64,000 nt of DNA, from contig JAVHJL010000001.1 of the NCBI GenBank assembly GCA_036971715.1, positions 2,666,001-2,730,000 of the forward strand. The letters are read 5' to 3'. The notes under the pieces are model-generated. The model saw only the letters and a program-made list of their open reading frames with translations, was not told the DNA's origin and did no database searches. Positions 45,809 through 57,009 of this stretch are shown one piece after another. Within the stretch, counting starts at the first letter, position 1. Every line of letters begins with the position of its first letter. The translations under genes were made by a program, and so were the position numbers. Origin of the DNA: Arthrobotrys musiformis (lineage: Eukaryota; Ascomycota; Orbiliomycetes; Orbiliales; Orbiliaceae).

Positions 45809-47611
45809 CCTCCCTTCGATTCCGGCAGGCTTGCCTTGGAGCCACTATCTTAGGCTATCGCCGACGAGCTCTGTGTGGCTATTGATGATGCTGTTGAGAG
45901 CTTCAATCCAGCCCGTATCAGAACTGTCATTGTCGAGGAAGCTTGAGATACAGACAAGCTTGCTGGTCCCAGTCTTATTTCACCATGGAAACAAGACCAT
46001 CTCCACTTTAGCGCCCTTTTCGGGTTTGTCAAGCACGTTGACGGTTTTTGAACTTGGACGAACCCTTTTTTTTTTTTTTTCCCTTCCTTGAGAGAAGGAA
46101 GGGAAGGGTGGTGGTCGGCCAAGGGTTCCCAGAGCGTCTGTCTGGGCCATGGGAAGGATACGACACCGCACAGCTTGTATGTTTTCTTCTTCGGAATATA
46201 GTTTTTGGCCTGCAGAAGGAAGGAAGGCTTTTCTTTTCATTCTATTGAATGATCAAAAATGTCCGTGGCAAGACCAAGGCAGGTCTTCTTTATTCGATTC
46301 GACGATGCAAGTAGTCGGCAAGTGAGCATGGAAGTACATGTGTACATGCTGTGGAGGTAGTAATATCATAGGCCACATACCATACGGGGAGATGAATCCA
46401 GGTACCCTCTCCCAAATCTCGAATTCAAAGACCCTGCTTGGGGAAGGGGGGGTGTCACCCTTTCATGGCCCAATCCCAATCCCGTACCACTGTAATGCAA
46501 TGTATAGCGTACGGCGTGCTGTGAGTGTCGTGTTTGGTACTGTGGAGGTTAGGTGAGTGTTAGTGTCGCAGCTATCAAATCAACAGGGCAAATTTCCTTG
46601 CATCGAGTCAGAAGCAATAAATTCTGTTATATAATGAGAAGCCCCAAAGAGGCCCTTTCCGTAGCACACCAAGAAGCCTTCAGGAATCTTTTTTCTTTTC
46701 TCTCGCCCGCTTCTCTTTTCTCCCTTTCCATCTCTCTCCTCTCTCCTCTCTTCCTCTTTCTTCAACCTCAACCTCAACAACCTCTTCTACCACTATCCTT
46801 CCCCATCACCACTATCACATCATATAGCACAGTCAAGGCCATTTGTAAAGCCGCGTCTTATCCAGCAGCAGCTACATAAACTATTGGTTATATAGCGGTA
46901 AGTAGACGATCCAACTGCTTGTCTTGTCCTGTTGATACAAGCAAGTACCCACGCCCACCTCCCCCTTTGTATGTATGTATATGTATACATGTGTGTAGAT
47001 GTGTATACCGTCGTACCCCGTACAATACATACACAAATCCATACACCGTATTTTTTTTTATCTCACCACAGTTACCTCTGTTTTCATGGATTTGTTTTTG
47101 AACCGTCAAACCGGTCTGTCAAGAAGAACACCCGATAAGGTGGTCGCCTTGAGCAGTCGAGCTCTGGTGATTCTTGGATTTGGGAGAATAGGGTAAGGGC
47201 CTTGTCTGTTCTCTGCGCACGGTCCACCATTTTCTACCAAAGCCTCATTGTATGAGGCTTCTTGACTGGAAGGGGAGCCAGCTACTACCAGCTAGTCCAT
47301 AGTACCTACAAACCGCAGAGCAACGGGTCATTTCCCAGGCCTAATAGCTCTTGTCCGATTTATCTCTAATCTGGAGCATTTTATTTATTTCCCTCCTGGA
47401 ATATTTCCCCTCTTCCCCCCTCTCCCCTTTTTTATTTCATCTTGTACTCGATTCATTTCATCCAACTTTATTCCATCCTGCCCTTTATTACTCTCACAAA
47501 ACGCTTCCACCCCTCATCCTCCCAAAGTACACGTCTTTTGCGATCTTGCCTCGCCAGCACCGGACCCCTGTCGCTAATACACCCCTGTAACTCTTAGATA
47601 CGCGTATCACC
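43828..47611. other. 3.8 kb gene-poor region
   Basis: Contains an AT-only stretch (44828-44880), GA repeats (45400-45430), T33 (45776-45808), T14 (46067-46080), CT-rich DNA (46690-46770) and TATG/TGTA-type repeats (46970-47000). The last 250 bases are C/T-rich and look like the promoter and leader of the PH-domain gene. I find no gene. Confidence 0.55.
45776..45808. repeat. Poly(T) tract of 33 bases
   Basis: Uninterrupted T33 on the plus strand, isolated in non-coding DNA; slippage tract or old poly(A) tail of a minus-strand insert. Confidence 0.9.
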
Positions 47612-49524
47612 ATGTCGGAAATCAAAAGCACAACCGAGGCGCCATCGACTGCTGCCCCAACGGTCGAGCCAACAGTCGAGCCAACAGTCGAACCAACCCC
47701 TGAAACCAAGCAGGAAACAGTAGAATCAACACCTGTTGATAAGACTGAAGAACCAGCCCAAACCGAAGTGCCAGAGTCTTCGGCTGCTGCTGAGAATGCC
47801 GAAACACCGGCTGAGCCACCAAAGGAGATCGAACCGATCTCGGAAGGAGTTTTGGAGACAAAATTCCTCTCTGTTATCCCGTAAGTAGTTGACTGGTCCC
47901 TGAAGGCAGGAGGAGCTTCTTCGTTGTGTAGCTAGCTGACAGAGGGTGTATTATAGAATTTTCTTGAAGAAACACACATTCTATTTCTCCGAAGAAGCCA
48001 TCCCTGAGGAAAACCTTGGCGAGTATTTGAAAAAGGAAAAGACCAAGGCCGGCAACGCCACATACGCTCATGCCACACAGACTGGAAAGGGTCTTCTCTT
48101 TTACACCAAGGCTGACAAGACCAAGCCAAGTGGAATTGTTAGACTGGTAAGTTTATGTGGAGATCTTTTCTTTATATATAAAATTATAAGTATACAGCGC
48201 TAACAGTGGTGGTAAACAGGACGGTGCAGAGATCACTACACAAGGTGACAAGAAGTTCACAATCAAGAGTGCAGGGCATGAGCTTCAATTGGAGGCAAGC
48301 ACTGCCGCCCTCCGTGAAAGATGGGTCCACACTTTGAATATCAAGATTGCCGAGTCCGAGGGCGTTCACGCTACCACATCCGAGACCGACGGATTCAAGG
48401 CCGCCCTTGAGAAGCTGAGTAAGTGTTCAGCGAGCCAATCCGATGGAAATAGTGTGTTCTAACAGTGTGTGCGCAGAGCCAGCACCCGTTGTTGCTGCTA
48501 AGAAAGAGGAGCCAGTCGAGGCGAAGAAGGAAGGCGAAGAAGCTGAAGAGACACCTGCCGAGACAGCACCTGCTGCCCCCGCCACAGAGGAAGGAACCGC
48601 TGAGGCTTCCGCTGCCAAGCTAGAAGAAGAAAAGAAGGACGAGAAGAAGCGATCATCCTCGAGAAACCGTTTGAACAGATTCTCCTTCTTTGGCAAGAAG
48701 GAAGAAAAGAAGGACGAGGTTAAGGAAGAGCAGCCAGTTGGTACGTAAACACACACGGTTATATGTCCCTCTCGATCTCAAGTGAGAGAAGGCCCAAACT
48801 TACCTTCCATCGCGAATCAGCCGAAGTCAAAGAAGAGACCGCCCCAGCACCAGTTGAAGCTGCTGTTGCTGCCCCGGAGGCCACTCCAACCATTGAAGAG
48901 CCAGCTCCAGTTGCCCCTGTTGCCGAAGCTACAACCACCGAGGAACCAAAGGCTGAAACATCCCCTGTTACCTCGCCTAAGGCCTCCAACCGCAAGTCCT
49001 TCTTGGGAGGTCTCTTTGCAAAGAAGAAGGAAGAAAAGAAGGACTCTCCAGCCGTTGAGGAGGAGGGCGATGCTAAGTCACCGGAGGCCGCTCCTGAGAC
49101 CGAGGCCCCAGTCACCCCTGCCGTTCAGGAGCCACTCCCAGACGCTGGCGAGCAACCCGCTGCTGTTGAGACACAGGAGCCAGTCAAGAGCGACACCGAG
49201 GCGGAGTCTCCACGTGAGCGCAAGCCAAGCGGTATTTTTGGAAGCTTGAGGCGTGACAAGTCTACCGACGGTGAGGATAAGCCACGCCGAAGTCTCAGCT
49301 TCTGGAAGAAAGATAAGGAAAAGAAGGGCAAGGAGGAAGCTCAGCCCACTGCCATCACCGAGACCGAACCACAGGCAGAGGCTACAACTGAGGAGCCGGC
49401 GAAGACCGAGCCATCCAGCGTCGCACCAGTCCTTCCCGACGTTCCTGCTACCGAGAGCGAGCAGAAGATTACTGACCTCCCCACTGCTCCTGCTGTCACT
49501 GTCGGAGACGGCTCCAAGGCTTAG
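47612..49524 (+). CDS. PH-domain protein, Meu6-like
   Basis: Probable membrane-lipid-binding protein of unknown role, resembling S. pombe Meu6. Five exons (47612-47880, 47957-48146, 48220-48418, 48477-48740, 48821-49524) join in phase to 541 residues. The first 80 residues are T/E/P-rich with three TVEP repeats. A PH domain spans about 82-215: VLETKFLSVIPIFLKKHTF, GKGLLFYTKADKTKPSG, EITTQGDKKFTIKSAGHELQ, and the closing helix with the usual Trp, ALRERWVHTL. The remaining 320 residues are Ala/Glu/Pro/Lys-rich and probably disordered, with three basic KKEEKK-type blocks each after an FFGKK or GLFAKK motif. Those three repeats (SFFGKKEEKKDE, GLFAKKKEEKKD, SFWKKDKEKKGK) hint at duplicated membrane- or partner-binding segments. 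Confidence 0.86.
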
Positions 49525-50300
49525 TTGCGTATCGAACGCGACCATCAGTTGGTCATTCACGAATAGGGCATGAACACCTAATGTCACTTTTCCTTCAAGC
49601 AACATTTTTTTTTTATTGGTAGGATTTTCATTACCTTACGACCGGCCATTGATCTGCGTCATGTAATTCCTCTCCCCTTACAAACCATTAATAATTCCTG
49701 AAAGATGGACCGCCTTTCCTTGAATTTTTTTTTTCTTTTCTGTGTTCAAAATTCACGAATCCAAAGACGGTTCGGCCTTTAATCTCTGCAAGATATCCCC
49801 AAAGCATTTCGAGTTTGTAGTCACGGCCAAAACGCGCGCGCAGCCTTCTTTACTTTCCGTTGTTGTAATTGCTCTATATATTTCTATTCTCTTTTCCCTT
49901 ACGTACCGCTTCGCCTATAGCATTTCTTTCTGTTCCACGCTCCGTTTAGGCACTTCTCTGGCTCGTTTTCAAGGTCCTTGACCCTCTTACAATAATAATA
50001 ATTTGTATGTAATAGATAAGCTGCAGCTCTTTTTTTTTTTTTTGAAGCCGCCTTGAATCGTGATAGATTGTCGTATAAGTACTTAAGATGTGTTGAATGG
50101 TCGTCTGAATGTCGATCACCCCCCGTTCTTGAGCTGGACCGCCTATTTAAGTAAGAGGCACTGGGTAACTAGCCGAGCCATCAACCAGCACACATCATCA
50201 GCCTACTTAGTTCCTGGACCCCAGTACTCTCTCGACTTCAATCCCATCAACGTTCTTTCCCGCACCCCTATCAGGAACATACACTCCGACCCGTTCTTGA
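49525..50300. other. Intergenic region between the PH-domain gene and PRP5
   Basis: Contains the 3' UTR of the PH-domain gene, T-rich tracts near 49605, 49727 and 50030, a TAAGTACTTA palindrome (50076-50085), and a CTATTTAAG TATA-like word near 50142 upstream of PRP5. No gene seen. Confidence 0.5.
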
Positions 50301-53300
50301 ATGGCGAAATACCGGTCTCGGTCCCGGTCCCCGGGCACATCAAGCAAGAGATATCGCGAGGACGACCGATACGACAGGAATCGAAGCAGAAGCAGAGAGG
50401 TCAGTCCCCTCTTCTTCCTTATCCTTTAGATGGATTCTTGATGCTAAAGCTTGGGTCCAGCGGTACTACGACCGTGAACGCGACCGTTATCGCGATGACA
50501 GACACCGAGGTGGTAGGGATAGACGAGACCGCTCCAGGGATAGATTTCGTGATCGTGACCATCGACATAGGATAAGATCCCCCGACCGAGGCCGTGATTC
50601 CCGAGATCGATCCCGATCCAGATCCCCCTCCCATCGCGCCAGATATACCGACAGACGAGATCGCGATCGAGGCGATGACTCCAAGCGTAATAGTCGCCAC
50701 GAGGTTAGTCAACCAATCCCGTGTCTCTACGAAAACTTCACACTAACGGATGCCTAGTCGCCAGCTACGCCCGTACCATCCGCCGCTCAAACCGAAGAGG
50801 ACAAGAAGCGCGAGAGGCTAGAGCGATTGGAGGCCTGGAAGAAAAAGAAAGCTGAAGCAGATCAGGCAAAGGCCAACGCTTCAATCTCCCTCAGAGCTGA
50901 TCAATCCATCCTCTCACCAACAACTAATACAGCCCCGCTCGCTCCAGCTAGAGATGAAGTTTCAGCCAGTCTAAAAGCGTCCGCTCCCATTTCCGAGAAA
51001 CAAAAGGATTCCAACGCTGACAGATTACCTCCAGCTTCGAGAAAGCCAACCTTAGGTAGGTCTAACGGCCCTAGTTCCCCAACATACTCAAAACTAACCC
51101 TCTTCTATAGTCGAAGTATCAAAACCCACACCTCCAGTGCTTGGTTTATCGGGATTCGGGTTTAAGGGTAGCTCGAAGAAACAGGGTACAGAGACAAAGG
51201 GTAAACGTGCTCTTGATTTTGGTGACGAGGACGTTGCTAGGAAAAAGCTCGAAAGACTACCCTCTCCGAAACCCGACGACCTCAACACCGCTACTGGTGA
51301 GCCACCGGTCGATGAGGGAGATGACGACGTTGATATGCAAGACGATCTTGAGGCCCTACGCGCCGCTGCTGTTGAGCGCGGCGAGCGAATGCAGATTGAT
51401 GGAACCGCTCCGGAAGCTCAAAGCCAAATGAACGTCGAAGAGGAAGAGGACATCGACCCTCTAGACGCGTTCATGTCAAATATTACATCTGCGGCTACCG
51501 GTACCTCTAAACCCCAAAGAGGACCTGCTCTCGCCGAGGCTATGTTCGGGGATGACGACGATAATCTGACGGCAATTGTAAACGACCCAGACGACATCCT
51601 AGCGATGGCATCCAAAATGAAGAAGAAGAAAGAGCTACCGACAGTTGATCATTCCAAAGTTCAGTATGAGCCTTTCCGTAAGAGTTTTTACGTTGAACCT
51701 GCCGAGCTTGCAGACATGTCAGCACAGGAAGTCAACGATTTGAGGTTGGTGTTGGATGGCATCAAAGTTAGAGTCAGTAGTGCCCCTTGATATACCCCGC
51801 CACCTAACCCCGTTTCAACCGACTAAATACGTATATTTATCTATATAGGGTGCGAACTGTCCGAAACCCGTCCAAAAATGGAGTTTACTGGGACTGCCTT
51901 CCGCAACATTGGATGTAATCAACAAATTAGAATACGAAAGACCAACCTCGATTCAGGCGCAAGCTATCCCGGCAATAATGTCAGGGCGCAATGTCATCGG
52001 CGTCGCGAAGACCGGATCAGGAAAGACGATGGCATTTTTGCTCCCTATGTTCCGTCACATCAAAGATCAGAGGCCTTTGGAGAATTTGGAGGGACCTATT
52101 GCTCTTGTCATGACCCCGACTCGAGAACTGGCTACCCAGATCTTCAAAGAAAGCAAGCCCTTCCTAAAGGCTCTAAATTTAAGAGTAAGTCTCACCATCT
52201 ATATAGCCAAGGCGTGATTAGCTAATGGTCGCCCTAGGGAGTTTGTGCATATGGCGGATCCCCTATCAAAGATCAAATCGCGGAGCTAAAAAGAGGCGCA
52301 GAGTTCATTGTTTGCACCCCGGGAAGAATGATTGACCTCCTGGCAGCGAACTCTGGCAGAGTAACAAATTTGAAAAGAGTTACGTATGTCGTACTCGACG
52401 AAGCTGATAGAATGTTTGATATGGGATTTGAACCTCAGGTCATGAGGATTATCGGAAACATTCGACCTGATAGACAGACAGTCCTATTTTCAGCCACGTT
52501 CCCTTCACAGGTGGGGTCCCCCCCCCCGTTCTGCGGCCCATTGCTGCTACATCACGTTGCTAATATGATTTTAGATGGAAGCACTTGCACGTAAGGTATT
52601 AATCAAACCGGTCGAGATTGTTGTTGGAGCGCGAAGCGTCGTGGCGGCAGAAGTAAGCCAAATCGTCGAAGTGAGGACGGAGAATACGAAATTCGCTAGA
52701 TTGCTCGAAATTCTAGGCGAGCTCTACGATAAGGAGGATGATGCCCGGTCACTTGTGTTTGTTGACAGACAGGAGTCAGCTGATTCTCTACTCAGTGATC
52801 TCATGAAACGTGGCTACGCGACAATGTCCCTCCACGGAGGTAAAGACCAGATCGACAGGGACTCGACAATTTCCGATTTCAAAGCCGGAGTAAGCCAAGT
52901 ATTGGTTGCTACATCTGTCGCGGCACGCGGCTTGGATGTCAAGCAGCTCAAGCTGGTCGTCAATTACGACTGTCCCAACCACATGGAGGATTATGTGCAC
53001 AGGGTTGGTAGGACTGGTCGTGCGGGCAACAAGGGAACGGCAGTGACATTCATCACACCTGATCAGGAAAGGTATGCCCATGATATCGCAAAAGCACTAA
53101 AGCTAAGTGGGCAAGATGTCCCAGAAGAGGTCCAGAAACTCGTTACTTGTAAGTCGAACAAACTCTTGAATTTTCTGAGAAACACTACTGACAGCGTATG
53201 CAAAGCCTTCACGGAGAAGGTCAAAGCGGGTAAGGAAAAGACAAGCAGCTCCGGGTTCGGAGGGAAAGGCCTTGATCGGCTCGACCAAGAGCGCGAGACG

Positions 53301-53957
53301 GCGAGAAAGAGAGAGCGCAAAGCCTATGGAGAAGAAGGGAACGAGGGAGAAGAGCCAGAAGCCGAGGGCGAAGACGTAAAAACCAAAACAACTGCCGCCA
53401 CCGCCACCGCTGGATCGAAAGGTCCTAACCTTGATGATGCCATTGTCGTTCATAAGCGTGACCCCGCGGCGATTGCGGCTGCGGCTGCTGCGGCCGGCAA
53501 CTCCTCGGGGGCTCCAAGTGCCACAGCGGCAAACTCAGTACTTGATAAGGTGCTTGCCGCCACATCTGATATCCAAAAGCGTCTCACTAAGGCAAATGTG
53601 TTACGATCCGGTGCTCCTATCGACAATAAGGGGCCGGATGCTGGGGCGTATCATGCGACCCTGGAAATCAATGATTTCCCGCAGAAAGCGAGATGGGCAG
53701 TCACAAATCGCACCAATATCGCCAAAGTCTTGGAGGCAACGGGCACCTCGATTACAACGAAAGGTTCTTATTACCCAGCGGGAAAAACACCGGCAGCAGG
53801 ACAGGACCCCAAGCTATATATTCTTGTTGAGGGAGATACAGAGCTCGTTGTTACTAATGCCATGAGGGAGCTAAAGAGACTTTTGGCCGAAGGTACTGCC
53901 GCGGCGGTGGACAGCGAGAACAGGGCAGTAACAACCGGGAGATACAACGTCCTGTGA
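50301..53957 (+). CDS. PRP5: Spliceosomal DEAD-box ATPase PRP5
   Basis: RNA-dependent ATPase that remodels U2 snRNP and proofreads branch-site pairing at prespliceosome assembly. Exons 50301-50399, 50461-50703, 50758-51055, 51111-51772, 51849-52184, 52238-52510, 52575-53148 and 53206-53957 give 1078 residues. The N-terminus is rich in RS, RD and RDR. A Prp5-specific DPLDAFM motif lies upstream of the helicase core. The core has CPKPVQKWSLLGLP, Q motif RPTSIQAQAIP, motif I AKTGSGKT, PTRELA, TPGRMID, DEAD in VVLDEADRMFDMGFEP, SAT, and HRVGRTGR. The last exon has EKVKAGKEK and FGGKGLDRLDQER, then an Ala-rich C-terminal region. The 57-nt intron at 53149-53205 has no stop and is a multiple of three; splicing restores VTSFTEKVKAGKEK, which fits the family. 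Confidence 0.95.
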
Positions 53958-54614
53958 GACGTGCTCCTCCGCGCGGAGTGTGAAAGATTTCGTGTTTTCG
54001 GGATGGGCTCGACCTATTCGCATGCATAAGGTACCTAGACCCGTGGCTCACTAACGTACAACAGGACCCCCTACCAAATAACCTCACATACAGCTACCGT
54101 GTAGTCTTCTTCTTTTCTTTCCCCCCCTCTCTTTTTGTTTTTCTATCTGAAAAAACACCATTCCTCTCGTAGTTCGCATGGCTCAAGCAGTGTTTGAAGT
54201 ATGTATGTACATACATGGTACCAGCAGATTTGGGCGGGTTTAGAATGCATGTACTCTTAAAGATGCGATGGTCCTCGCAAACAATCAAATTATCGAATCT
54301 GTAATATCAATGGCTCGATGAAGCATGTGCTCAAGTGTCGTGTATCTTCGCATTCAGGTCGGCAGACCGAGCCGAAAACCAAAGCTGCCGCGCGGCGCCA
54401 ACCGGTTTGCGCGTTGACCTGCCCCAGGAACACCCTCATACATTCTCCCCTAACAAATGGCCCATCGCTCCCAATTTCACCCAAAGGACACTCGCTCATC
54501 GCAGAATCTCCCGCAACATCTAGATCTAGTAGCGTCGAGCCAGTCAGCCTACCCGCCGGCCAACTAAAACTGTCCAAGTACCTACCTAGGTACCTTTTAA
54601 TCTTCACCACTAAA
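53958..54614. other. Intergenic region between PRP5 and the small lipidated-protein gene
   Basis: Holds PRP5 3' sequence with a pyrimidine-rich stretch (54104-54142) and the promoter of the next gene. The palindrome-like CTACCTAGGTACC lies near 54581. No gene seen. Confidence 0.5.
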
Positions 54615-54969
54615 ATGGGCTGCCCCTGCAGCAAGGAAGATGATCAGCCCCCCGGAGAATCATCACAGACAGCGAATCCAAACTATGGGATGGGACGCAC
54701 TTTAGGGAGCAAAAGTGGCGGGAATGAAGTACAGGGCGCTGGACCCCGGGCTGCGGCTGCCGATGCTGCTGCCGTAAGTCTTAGCCATCTCCTGCAAGAT
54801 ATCTTGCATCACCCTTACCAAACTAACATTTGGCCTCGAAATACAGCGACGACATGATGCGAAACTGGCGGCGGAATCCCGTGCAAAAACTAAGCTGAAA
54901 CCACAACCAAATCCAGAACCAGCTAGCGGAGGAAAAGTCACAAATTCGGATACCCTTGCTTGGAACTAG
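54615..54969 (+). CDS. Small protein with N-terminal MGCPCS lipidation motif
   Basis: Two exons (54615-54773 and 54847-54969; donor GTAAGT, branch ACTAAC, acceptor ATACAG) give 93 residues. The start MGCPCSKEDD has Gly2 for N-myristoylation and Cys3 and Cys5 for palmitoylation, so a membrane-anchored peripheral protein is likely. The middle is Gly/Ser-rich (NPNYGMGRTLGSKSGGN). An Ala/Arg-rich helix-forming segment spans the splice site (AAADAAARRHDAKLAAESRA), then a Lys/Pro-rich tail ends SDTLAWN. I do not recognise a characterised family; many ascomycetes have short MGxxxS proteins. It lies 660 bases after PRP5, with convergent TPT1 behind it. The two-exon model rests on strong splice signals and a clean stop. 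Confidence 0.7.
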
Positions 54970-55311
54970 CCTGGTCGGCGGGTGTTTTATTTCACGGCAT
55001 GTTGCTTTATCGTCGTATTTGTATTTGTACTAGGCAATGGCCGGTGGCATGATGGATGGATGGGTCGGTGGGTGGATGGCTAGTAGAAATATTTTCTTTG
55101 TCATATGGTTGTAGTGATTGGCATCTTCCTCCGCTTGCATTGGAGAAATAACCAATTGTACGAATATACAATATCCGCCAGACGGCGGCTTCTATCCAAC
55201 CGGGACAAGCGCTTGTGCATACCAGAGACAAATACTGTGCACAGAAGCGCCACCCGTAAACATCTATCCTATAACTAAACAGGGTTCGAGTGCTCCCCCA
55301 GGGGCCACCGT
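54970..55311. other. Convergent 3' spacer
   Basis: Lies between the 3' ends of the lipidated-protein gene (+) and tRNA phosphotransferase (-). It includes a GGATGGATGGGTCGGTGGGT-like G-rich stretch near 55053-55080. No gene seen. Confidence 0.5.
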
Positions 55312-56550
55312 TTATATTCTGGTGTTCTCAAGAGATCCAGACACATCATCTAGGTCGTCTTCGACCTGAGCCTTTGGCCGGGATCGTCCTTTACCCCCTC
55401 TCCCACCTCGACTGCTGTTTTGGCTATTTCCCTGGGACTTGTGGAGCCGCTTCCCATTCCCAGTCTTTGGCCATTCCTTTATGACGCCTTCGTCCCTCGT
55501 CCATAGCTCGCCGCCACCCGCCCTACCACCGACATCTTCAACACGTAAGATATATTCCATCGGTAGACAGCCGTCGTCCTCCTTCCCGGTTGTTAATATG
55601 ACCCCGTTGTCGCTCCTCCAAAACTTTAGCCCATCCTGTACGCCCTTGAGAATATCGATATAAAATAGCACTTCAGCATCAAACCTCATGCCGCTCAGTA
55701 CTGCAGGGATCTCCTCTCCGGTCTCTGGGTGAACAGATGCCTTCGGTAAACCGGCAGCACAGTGGATATGTGTGCGACCCATCGTCTTAAGGCCCCCGCT
55801 TTGAAGAATAAGCGTGAGAGCTGAGTAATATGTTCCATGTACACATATACTCGGGACGCTCTGTTCGTCAATTGGCTGTAATAATAGGTCGTCCTGAACA
55901 GGGATTGAATGGCCTTGATTCGCACGGATAAAGTAGTGGCTGAGGTTAGGATTCGGGTCGTTGTCGAAATCGGGAAGGAATTCCTCCGCATTCGACCCTC
56001 GAACCTTTGGATCCGTGGAAACTGATGGCTCTGTTGTGGTAGACGAGCTGACACCACTCAGAGGCGGTGGGGTTGCTCCTGATTCTGGAATTTCACGTAT
56101 GATCTTAAAACGTTTCTTCGAGTTCTCTTGGACTACCTGGCATAATGTCGGGAAGTCAAGTTGGAGGTCTTTGTATTTCTTCGAGTTTAGCTAGAAGGAC
56201 GCACTAGTCAATAACTATGGAGACATAAAGAAGAAGAAGATATTCGCACGTACAAGCTCCTCAACATTGACATAACCATCTCCTCTCATATTCAATCTCT
56301 CTTCGTGAGCGCTATGTCGCAGCGTTCTCGACAACGCTCTAGATACCTGTTCAACTCTATCCATCCCTCCGCCCCGACGACCACCCCTTGACGAACGACC
56401 GCCTCGTGTCATTGCGGGGCTATGTTGATAGGATGGGTGTGAAGTCGAGTATAGAGCGTGCTGTATTGTACGGAGGAGAAATTTATTGGTTGGAGAAGAA
56501 GAGGAAGAGAAAAGAAATCCTGGCGGGGGGCGCAAGAGACGGCTTTGCAT
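55312..56550 (-). CDS. TPT1: tRNA 2'-phosphotransferase (Tpt1/KptA family)
   Basis: Removes the splice-junction 2'-phosphate from ligated tRNA, transferring it to NAD+. Two exons (56254-56550 and 55312-56190) give 391 residues; yeast Tpt1 is about 230. N-terminal lobe: LSRTLRHSAHEERLNMRGDG then YVNVEEL; after the intron DFPTLCQVVQENSKKRFKI. Catalytic lobe: HYFIRANQGHSIPV, CVHGTYYSALTLILQSGGLK, MGRTHIHCAAG, MRFDAEVLFYIDI, FWRSDNGVILTTG. The R, H, R and R residues of the family appear in LSRTLRH, RANQGHS and the later blocks. Extra length comes from a 46-residue N-terminal leader, a Ser/Thr/Pro/Asp-rich insert of about 50 residues between the lobes, and a Gly/Arg/Lys-rich, acidic-ended tail. 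The leader (MQSRLLRPPPGFLFSSSSS) resembles a mitochondrial presequence; Met47 begins a second start. Confidence 0.9.
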
Positions 56551-57009
56551 TTATATAAATTCTGTGATAGCCGGGCGAATATGGGCTTCTGTGAGCATTT
56601 GCACTTGTGGCTGAAGAGCAGAGCAGAGCAATTGAGTCACTGCCGCATTTGGAGAACACCGACGGTCGCCATGAGGACCCGGGGCGCCAGTCGCACAAAA
56701 CCTGCCAAATAAAAATAACGACAAGTCAACACATTTTCAGACACAACAACACAAAAAATAGGTCAATCGATCTTCGAGAGAATTGGTTCTAGAAGCACAA
56801 TGGTTATCATGTAGATTACGAATCGGGAGCGGATTATAATATTACAATTGGAACCGGGTTATTATTTTAATACTTCATTCTCCAAACTTAATCTACAGCG
56901 CCCCTATCGAAGAAACTTTAAAAATAGTAATACAAATGAAAAGAAAAAATGCATTTTACATGATTCGCTGAACCCGGTCATTCAAAGGACGTAAAGGAAA
57001 TTTGATTGT
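56551..57009. other. Intergenic region between TPT1 and the GPI-protein gene
   Basis: TPT1 promoter plus AT-rich 3' sequence of the GPI-protein gene (56800-56960). No gene seen. Confidence 0.5.

Noticed and set aside
46553..46879. 108-codon plus-strand frame upstream of the PH-domain gene
   Set aside because: Most of it is the CT-rich tract (46690-46790), translated as Leu/Ser/Phe/Pro; more likely promoter or leader.
49078..49605. 175-codon minus-strand frame opposite the PH-domain gene
   Set aside because: Mirror of an Ala/Glu/Pro/Lys-rich coding exon; Leu/Ser-rich composition is the expected reverse-strand artefact.
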